Assembly: GCA_963930645.1 (NCBI GenBank)
Contig: OZ005654.1
Location: 40,726,686-40,790,685 of the forward strand
Reading direction: 5' to 3'
Length of the DNA: 64,000 nt
Source of the DNA: Salticus scenicus
Taxonomy: Eukaryota > Arthropoda > Arachnida > Araneae > Salticidae
Part shown: positions 56,320-64,000 of the stretch, one piece after another
How positions within the stretch are numbered: position 1 is the first letter of the stretch
Layout of the letters: each line of letters begins with the position of its first letter
Made by a program: the position numbers and the translations under genes
The notes under the pieces: generated by a model
Databases searched by the model: none
Told to the model about the DNA's origin: nothing
The model's input: the letters and a program-made list of their open reading frames with translations, nothing else

Positions 56320-56699
56320 TCTTAATATTTGGGATTTTATGCGTATTATTATTATTATAATTCATTGTAAATATTATAAAATTTTACAATGCTACAATAT
56401 CAAAATTTTTAAACTAAAACTCCTCTAAATGAATTTTTTTTTTTTTTTTTTTTTTTTTTCATATTCGGGGTTTTATGTGTATTATTATTATTATAATTCA
56501 TTGTGAATATTATAAAATTTTACAATGTTAAAATATCAAAATTTTTAAACTAAAATTCCTCTAAATGCATTATTATTATTCTTTTTTCTAATATTCGGGG
56601 TTTTATGTATATTATTATTATTATAATTCATTGTGAGTATTACAAAATTTTACTCTGTTACAATATCAAAATTCTTAAACTAAAATTCCTCTAAATGCA

Positions 56700-56732
<33 letters not shown>

Positions 56733-56998
56733 TCGGGGTTTTATGTATATTATTATTATTATAATTCATTGTGAATATTATAAAATTTTACAATGTTATA
56801 ATATGAAAATTTTTAAACTGAAATTCCTCTAAAAGCATTTTTAAATTCCTCTAAATGCATTTTTTTTTTTCTTTTTTTTTTTTATATATATATATTCGGG
56901 ATTTTATGTATATTATTATTATTATTATTATTCATTGTGAATATTATAAAATTTTTCAATGTTACAATATCAAAATTTTTAAACTGAAATTCCTCTAA

Positions 56999-57035
<37 letters not shown>

Positions 57036-57138
57036 TCAGGGTTTTATGTATATTATTATTATAATTCATTGTGAATATTATAAAATTTTACAATGCTACA
57101 ATATCAAAATTTTTTAACTGAAATTCCTCTAAATGCAT

Positions 57139-57177
<39 letters not shown>

Positions 57178-57437
57178 TCGGGGTTTTATGTATATTATTA
57201 TTATTATAATTCATTGTGAATATTATAAAATTTTACAATGTTAAAATATCAAAATTTTTAAACTGAAATTCCTCTTAATGCATTATTATTATTCTTTTTT
57301 CTAATATTCGGGGTTTTATGTATATTATTATTATTAAAATTCATTGTGAATATTATAAAATTTTACAATGTTACAATATCAAAATTTTTAAACTGAAATT
57401 CCTCTAAATGCATTCATATATATATATATATATATAT
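56320..57437. repeat. Minisatellite, eight ~130-160-bp units with internal T and TA runs
   Basis: Unit landmarks are ATATTCGGGGTTTTATGTAT, (ATT)n, ATAATTCATTGTGAATATT, AAAATTTTACAATGTTA, CAATATCAAAATTTTTAAAC, AAATTCCTCTAAATGCAT, then a T, TA or ATT run of variable length. The TTTTATG landmark recurs near 56335, 56471, 56600, 56738, 56900, 57041, 57184 and 57312. Units are very similar outside the simple runs, so expansion was recent. Confidence 0.92.
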
Positions 57438-58916
57438 AAATAATAGATAACGTAATAAAATTTAATCTTAAAATTTAGCAATTAATAGAACTAAAACAAT
57501 AACAGCACACAAAAATATAGAACTGATTTTAACATAGAGGAAAGAATGACACAAAAAGTTGCGATATATATTAAAAACCAATGAGTTACAATAGTAACTT
57601 AAAATACTTACACCGACCTGAATGATAATAAAAAAGGACCATTAAACTTATGAGAGAGAAAACAAATAATTAACCACAGAATTAATTGGATATAAATGCT
57701 TAAAATTAGAAGCATACATATCAAGGGGCGCATACTTCATAAAGCTGTGAAAGCTGCAACGATTTCGTAAAACGATATTGCTAATCATAGCAATTTATAT
57801 CATTTCACGCCCCGATCGAAGCAGCAAGAACCATAAAGAATGAGAAATAAGTGAAATATTAAATTAAAACAAAGATTAAATAAAGATTAATTGAAATCTT
57901 AATGGAAACCAAAGTGATAACATGAAAGAAGCATAGTAACCACATGTATAACAGTTAACACAAACTGGAGAAAAGGATGATGCCAAAACCTAATTTTAAA
58001 TTAAAATAAAAGCTCGACAGAAATCGATTAATCGAATATACTTCAGAGCATTTTCATTAAAGATAAAATACACAGAGTAAAAATTAAATGATAATGTTAA
58101 AATAGATTTTAAAGTTAATTAAAATTAAAACTAGTAGAATTAAATTAAATCGTACCAAAAACATTAATAATTAAATCGTTTAAGTAAAGGACTGAAGAAT
58201 GAATGCATAAGACATCAGAGTGCAAGCGCCATCTTTCGGTTAGCTATAAAAACAATAAGTCAGTTAAATTATTTCAGGAGAAAAAGCCAATGCAATAAGG
58301 AGTGTAATTAAGATGTATTGACTGAAAGATTAAGATAATTTAGAAGTATTGACTGCAAGATTAAGATAATTTTTAGCACCGATCAAGTAATAAGAATAAT
58401 TGAACTTATATGATTAACCCAAAATTAAGTAATCTTGAAGTCAAAGTAATAAGAAGTATTAAATGTTAAGTTGTAAGAAGACTGAATTACAAGCAATAAT
58501 GCCAAAGAGTACACATATAAGGATAAGCATTATAAGGCAGTCCTCAATAATTAAAATTATAATTAAAAAGATTTTTTTTTTAATAATATAAGATCTTATT
58601 TTTGTTATGCAAATAGATGGATTGTTCAAACTTAACAAGGGAAGCCTCAAGTAGCCAGATGCACATAATTAAATTTAATGATAAAAGAGTTCAAAATTCA
58701 TAGTATCAACCAGAAAAAATAAGAATGTAACTTACAGTAATCCCCCCCCCCACTTTTTTTCTTTTAATTTTATTCAACATCAAACCCTCCCAACCAACCA
58801 GCCAAACAACACCACCCTTCCTCCTTAATCAAACATCTGCCCACCCATCCACCATTTTTTTTAATTAAACCTTAGTAGTTTTTTTTTTTTTTTTAATTTG
58901 TGTTAGACAGAGACCC
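57438..58916. other. No gene; probable 3' flank of the Penelope-like element
   Basis: AT-rich with no frame of note. It lies downstream of the retroelement's coding part on the minus strand and may include its 3' untranslated or pseudo-LTR sequence. I could not find a repeated terminal segment. A C11 run lies at 58742-58752. Confidence 0.4.
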
Positions 58917-60819
58917 TTAATGATAAACAAGTGAATAAATAAATTTTTTAGGATAACCCATTTTTGTAGCAACATTAATTATGTGAGAGATATTTTTGTT
59001 TTTAAACCTATATTAACAAAGATTATGTATACGAAAGAGGTGATTGAGAATGATATTTCTGTAAACAGAGATATGAAGACAAGAAGTAAAATGTGTAAAT
59101 AAATTTACTTTGAAACTGAAATCTTGTCTTTTGTCATACAGATCAGTATAAATTTTACTACCATCAAGTTTAAGTTTTAAATCTAAGAAACTTATACAGT
59201 TATTGTTGAGAAGATTATGAGTTAAGGTAAGGTGAGAAGGATATTCAAATTTAAATAAATTAGGGGAAAAATTATTGACATAAAAAATTATAATGTCTGC
59301 AATGTATCGGTAAAAATAGACATTTTCAATACATAATCCCTGTTCATAATGGTAAAGGTATAAGTCAGCTAACATACTCGAGCTACATCCTCCTTGTGGA
59401 ATACCGACCCTTTGAATATAGATCTTATTACAGTGTAGAATGTAATTGTTATGAATAATAAAATTTAAAAGTGTCTTAAATGATGTTGCCGAAAAGCATT
59501 TTGGTAAAGAGATTTGACTTTTAAGTTTTTCAAAAAGGTTAAAGATGATATGATGAAGATCTGTTAAATTAATATTATTAAACAGGTCAGTAAAATCATA
59601 AGTCATGATATTAGTCACATTATTCATAGATAAGACATTAGCTTTAAGTTGATAACTATTTTTAAGGCAAAAGAAATTTTTTGATTTACTAATTAAGTCA
59701 TAGATTTGTTTGAGAATATCAAGGAGAATTTTGTTAGCGTTATTGTTGTAAGAATTACACCCTACAGTGACAGTTCTAAATTTAATAGGATTTTTGTGAA
59801 ATTTAGTGATAAGTACAATATAAGGATATTTAAAATTATTAAATGGAAGCTTTAGCAATTTATAAAAGCAGTGAATTTTGCGGTTATTGATTTTAAGATA
59901 ATTATTGGTAGGATGAAAGTTAGTACTATTAGATATAGATGAACTGAGTAAAGAAAGATAATAATGTTTACAGATTATTGCATAATTATTAGGAGATTTA
60001 TCTACATAAGTAATAACAAAGTTTTGTTGCAATTCTTTGACAGATTTATAGAGATTTGATTTATTGTAATGTGTGAGATTTGATCTATGTTGAATTAATT
60101 CAGCTTTAAGTTTTGAAATCACTAAGAATTTCCATTGATTGAAATGTTCAATAGGTTTATTATAAGAGAGGGAGAGTTTATAAATAAACGAATCAATATC
60201 ATATGAAAACTGTTGTATAATCTGTGAAATACTAGTTTTTGAAGGGAGTCGATATTTAGTACCATATTCCATAAATTTCTTTAAATTAGAGTCATTAATA
60301 ATATTAAGATCACCAGTGATAATATGTGCATGGTCTCTGTCAACATATTTTACATAAGAGGGATGAGCACAACTACATGTCACATGAGAAGATAAATTAG
60401 ACTTAGAGACTGAATTATAGTTAAAAAGCAGGCGACCAAGTGTAATAGGATATTTAAAGGTACAAGAAATATGAATGTCTTTAATTGGAAACATGCAAGA
60501 TTTATCATTAAGAATGGATGAAATATTAATGCTATTAAATATTTGATTAGAATAATTTAGAATAAACTGTGAATTAGATTGGATTTTGTGAGGTTTTTTA
60601 GAGATATTTAAATTGAAGAGTTTTAGTCTGTATAATATTAAATCATAGAAAATATCAGAAAAATGTTGATTATAGGATTGGTTTTTAAATACACTTAAGT
60701 AAATGGACAAATACTTTTTTTTTTTTAATAGCAAATATAAACTTTCTAATGTAAATCCAATCATAATGGTTAAGGTAATTTGACTGTAAAGCAAGAATAT
60801 TCTTAATAATGAGATTTTT
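58917..60819 (-). pseudogene. Penelope-type reverse transcriptase with mutated active site
   Basis: The longest open frame is 59013-60794 (593 codons, opening at a TTG with no initiation context). Its reading probably joins the upstream domain through a frameshift in a T12/A12 run (60715-60726). Numbered within that frame: CxC motif at 140-142; KFHKNP-x3-R at 331-340; motif A with TYDFTDLFNNI (Asp400, Asp403); motif B GIPQGGCSS at 464-472; motif C at 497-500 reads YIAD instead of Y-x-D-D because codon 499 (59300-59298) is GCA. That removes a catalytic metal-binding Asp. FLDLKL (536-541) and LYDKR-DF-FKV are also family-like. After TAA 59015-59013 the frame still reads family-like (NVATKMGYPKKFIY) to TAA 58919-58917. 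In an intact element the enzyme would copy RNA into DNA primed at the nicked target. Confidence 0.85.
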
Positions 60820-60822
60820 TTA

Positions 60823-61511
60823 TATTAAACCATTAGTAGATTTATTGGATTTTTTACCTCTTTTTGAACGAGAAGTTTTCTGGTTGACACTATGATTAAG
60901 TACAGAGTAAACAGGGGAGTAATCATGAAGGGGATTAATGTTAGTATAAACCTTAACAACCCTATTAAAATATTCATGATTCAAACCATATGGATAAATT
61001 GTATTAAAATATTTCATGTAGTGAGATTCACAGAAAAGGCACTCACTTTTATTTTTTTTGAATCCGAAGAATTTCAATAGTACATGAGCAGAAATTGTGT
61101 AAATTAAAATGTCTTAACTCAATAGTTGATTTATTGTTAAGGACAGGTGATGATAACTTTTTAGAGTCTGAGCGATGTTGATTAATTCTAATATGTAAAG
61201 GGGTGGAAGTTTCACCAATATACTGCATTTTACACATACCACAACTTAATTTGTATATTACACTATAAACCTGACAGAAAGGAACCAATTTTAAATCATT
61301 ATAAATTATAAATTTGGGACTGTAAAGCATTAGGGCATGTTTTGCAACGAGAAGAATCACACTTTCTAAATTTAAGATTGGAAGGAGGAGAATATAGGTA
61401 GCTTGATATCGATCCAGGAATATCCCTATAAATATTCCTGTACCGGGCACAATACTGAGGGAGACCAAAGCATTTCTTGCCAGGCACTGCTAATTTTTTG
61501 AGAACATTCAT
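60823..61511 (-). pseudogene. GIY-YIG endonuclease domain of the Penelope-like element
   Basis: A plausible start is ATG 61511-61509, six codons after an in-frame TAA. The first segment (to about 61330) has cysteines in RKC-x4-C-x2-C, part of the zinc-binding motif typical of Penelope endonucleases. After a one-base shift near 61318-61335, the next segment carries VIY (61261-61253) and YIG about 11 residues later, with Arg and His in HIRINQHRSD. These are the nuclease core and the catalytic Arg. A second shift lies in an A8 run (61052-61059). The third segment has the metal-binding Glu in CESHYM and the YPYGLN motif closing the domain. A Lys/Arg-rich tail follows, possibly a nuclear-localisation or nucleic-acid-binding region, then TAA at 60822-60820. 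The domain would nick the target DNA. This copy cannot make it intact. Confidence 0.8.
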
Positions 61512-64000
61512 AATAAAAGAGTGATTTTATAGAAAATATGTAAATCAATTGTAATTTGCAAGTAATATACATTAAAACTATCATTTAGAAAATCAATAAA
61601 TAAATAAAATTTCTTGAATAAGTAGAGAGATAATAAAATTGAAAATTAAAATTTCTTGAATAATAAAGCTTTAATCATAGTCATTAACCTACACATATTC
61701 ACCATCATATTGAAAATCAAAAATTGAATATTAAACATTCTTGATTAAAGTAGGCATACATAAATAAAAAATTAACCATTCATTTAATCTGGGATAATTA
61801 CATAATAAACTATACACAATATTTACAAAAAGTTCCAATCCAATTTTTCTAAACGAATTTTTTTTTTTTTTTTTACTTTCGTGCATAACAACTCTAAATC
61901 TTTTATGTATAAACGAAAACATTATATAATTAATATATATGTTTCTTTTACGTTTGTTTTTAAAAGCACACCAATATATAAGAAATTAAATTAAAATTAG
62001 AAATTTCACAAACATTAAGCATGTAGTATACACATTTTTAAAATGCCGAATTTTTTAAATTAAAGTGTTTGTGATTTTATTTTTTTATATTCTAGCTTAT
62101 TAAAAAACAATGATGTAGGACAAATGTGTATAAAATTTAAAATCGTTAGGTGATTTTGTAATGTATGTTAAAATTAAAAATTAAGCCTGTACAGAAAATT
62201 CAGTTTAAAATTTTATATTCCTTAAACAATAACAAATACAAAATTTATAACTGTCGCAATAAAAAATTAATGTCTGACATTTTAGTTCTTTGCAGTTTTT
62301 TGCATAATGTTGAGTTAAAAATACACAAATAAAGACACTTTAAAAATCCATTGTTATATTACAAAAAAGTGTCTATATATATACATATTTAAGAAGGATT
62401 AATTTATCCCTTAATAATAATAATAATTTAGAAATATATTTTTCAAATAATCAATATTAATATATGTAAATGTTATTAAAAATAGTCAAATATTATTTGA
62501 CTGAAAAAATAATAATCATAAAAAAATATTACACTAAATCGCATGACTTTTTTTTTTTTTTTTTTTAAATATATAATAAAAAGTTATACAAATTATACAG
62601 CCAAAACTGTTCAAGTACTTAAATCTAATTATTATTTATACAAAAATAAATATTCTGCTCACTGAGTTTTTTGTCGAGCAAATTTTTCAGTTACTTTCTC
62701 ATTAAATTCTGGAATTGTGGAAATAAAGTCTTTGTGGATTGCGAAAACCGCAAGAGCATTTAAAATTTCTCAAAAATGTTTTAATCCTTTTGTCAATAAA
62801 TTTTCAACAGAATTCATTTCTTTTACTATTACTTTTTAAACAATCATAGATTTATTTGGAGGGGGAAAAAAAGTCTCCTCTTTTTCATTATCAGTAGAAA
62901 AATAAATAAATAAAAAGTGCTGTGAAAGTCGCCAAATTCTTTCCACAATCCGTATGGTTAATATATTTTAAAGGAGACTTAGTTATTTTCCATTAACCTA
63001 CGTTTCAGGGGCCAATTCGCAGAGTGCCCCTAACCACGGAGTATTATTTAAGAGGAGACGAAAGTAACGCTGAAATTTTGCGATGTTGTTTTCTAACGTT
63101 AACAGAGGGCGCCAGCATTCGCTATACCCTGCTTTCCAGCTTCCGTAACGTTATTCAATAGGGAAATGTTTCGTTTTTATTAATTTTTTAAGAATAATAT
63201 TGAGCTTAAAAAAATTCGGTTGAAAGCAGATTTCATTTAATAGAGTCTTTTTGACAACATGTTTTTTTTTAAGAACTATTTTAAGCATTTTACTTAGTGA
63301 GAGAACATTTAAAATGACATTGATCTTTATGCCTAAAACCGAAGCTAAACTACATTGTCATGGAGAGATAGTTTTTTTTTTTTTTTTTTTTTTTTGAGAA
63401 TGTTGGTTTTTATGGATATCTTATAGCAGTGAGTCTTATAATTTTTCGTTGTTGCTATATTTGACGGTGTAATAAAATAATAAAAAAAGAAAAAAAAAAA
63501 AAAAATTAAGAAGTTGCTAGCGATTTGATTTTTTCATTCATTTCCTTTTACCAACATCAAGTTTAAAATAATTGTTTGTTATGCAATTTTTTTTTTTTTC
63601 TTCTGTGTAACCTGATGTGTAATAAAATTACATACTGTTTCAATAAATTTTCAAGTGTTGGCATTACATTTTTCAGTAAAAGGAAAAGTTATTTTGGTTT
63701 ACTATTAGTGTTTACTATTAGTATGAAATAAAAAAATATTAGTATGATTTAAAAAATAAAGTTGTAATTTTATGTTAAGATTTTTCTCTAAAATTTTCAC
63801 TAATGCATGTGAATTTTGTAATTAAGACTTTTTTAAAATTTTGTCCTGATTTTTTTTTTTTTTTAATTGAATATTTGATTAAGATTATGACCAGTTTCAA
63901 CTGTTTGAGTCATTCTCAGAATCAGAGACAGTGAAGAATCTAAGTCTAAGCATTGCTGTATCATCATTTATCAAATGAATATTTTGAAAATCAAATACAA
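61512..64000. other. No gene; AT-rich flank
   Basis: Upstream side of the Penelope-like element. Contains T/A homopolymers (61859-61874, 62548-62566, 63371-63395) and AT-rich sequence. 62990-63170 is somewhat more balanced (GGGCCAATTCGCAGAG, GAGGGCGCCAGCATTCG) but has no clear frame or known motif. Nothing else is recognisable. Confidence 0.5.

Larger units (their letters stand above)
58917..61511 (-). mobile_element. Penelope-like retroelement with N-terminal GIY-YIG (Naiad type), degraded
   Basis: On the minus strand a GIY-YIG endonuclease comes first, then a basic linker, a CxC motif and a Penelope-type reverse transcriptase. No second endonuclease follows the polymerase. Canonical Penelope elements have the opposite order; N-terminal-endonuclease clades with a CxC linker are Naiad (invertebrates, including spiders) and Chlamys (algae and protists). 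This copy is disabled by three frameshifts, two internal TAA codons and a lost catalytic aspartate. The interrupting codons are TAA, not TGA, so they do not look like selenocysteine sites. Target duplications and pseudo-LTRs were not found. Confidence 0.82.

Noticed and set aside
60892..61080. 62-codon plus-strand frame opposite the endonuclease
   Set aside because: Antisense shadow of the GIY-YIG domain.
58917..61511. Internal stops as selenocysteine codons
   Set aside because: The stops I located are TAA and not TGA, and frame changes are also present.

Overview
The window is strongly AT-rich, non-coding eukaryotic DNA built almost entirely from nested mobile elements. I see no intact host gene, rRNA or functional tRNA. 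A retroelement with an N-terminal GIY-YIG endonuclease, a LINE RNase H remnant, a THAP zinc finger, TTAA-flanked MITEs, tRNA-derived SINEs and very many (GTCY)n-bearing repeats point to an invertebrate. A chelicerate such as a spider fits best, but this is inference and no single gene proves it.

Main theme: five repeat families, here called F1 to F5, are unrelated over most of their length but share one architecture. The 5' end carries a short inverted hairpin whose outer arm is the terminal repeat (ACTTTC..., or AACACTTTCC... in F3). In F2 to F5 a (GTCY)n or (TG)n tract follows, then tandem units of about 145-190 bp carrying a conserved ACAGGG-n-ACAC motif. F1, F2 and one F4 copy also hold a GC-rich hairpin. 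In F1, F2, F3 and F5 the 3' end is an inverted copy of the 5' terminus followed by a small hairpin (stem 4-5 bp). This is the plan of non-autonomous Helitron/Helentron elements (DINE-1, mini-me and HINE type). Copies lie at 1.1, 4.8, 5.9, 7.4, 8.5-14.8, 19.3, 20.5, 30.7, 31.9, 33.2, 34.7/43.9, 53.5 and 55.0 kb.

Layout. 0-5 kb: direct repeats, an F1 copy and a hAT-type element (1985-2820). 5-8.4 kb: F1, F4 and F2 copies with two palindromic MITEs. 8.5-14.8 kb: two tandem 3.1-kb F3 elements with higher-order repeats. 14.8-20.4 kb: a foldback element split by a pogo-like MITE, then an old relic split by a TIR element (itself carrying a TTAA MITE) and by F1. 20.5-25 kb: F5, piggyBac-like MITEs and a THAP exon. 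26.3-29.2 kb: a TIR element with a transposase remnant and a foldback holding a LINE RNase H fragment. 30-31 kb: GGGTCGGGTTC repeats. 32.3-44.8 and 50.2-56.1 kb: two copies of one duplicated block (LTR-like repeat + F2 + F4). The first copy is split by an 8.9-kb MULE-like element with a 9-bp target duplication, the second by a 2.4-kb mariner-like element. 46-50 kb: tandem duplications, a mariner-like element, foldbacks and a SINE with clear target duplication. 56.3-57.4 kb: an eight-copy minisatellite. 58.9-61.5 kb (minus strand): a degraded Penelope-like retroelement with permuted domains (GIY-YIG endonuclease before the reverse transcriptase, Naiad type). The remaining 2.5 kb is featureless AT-rich sequence.

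The nesting gives relative ages: F elements and the duplicated block are older than the MULE-like, mariner-like, piggyBac-like and SINE insertions that interrupt them. Nothing here looks able to move on its own. All coding remnants are broken or partial, so activity would depend on enzymes encoded elsewhere.
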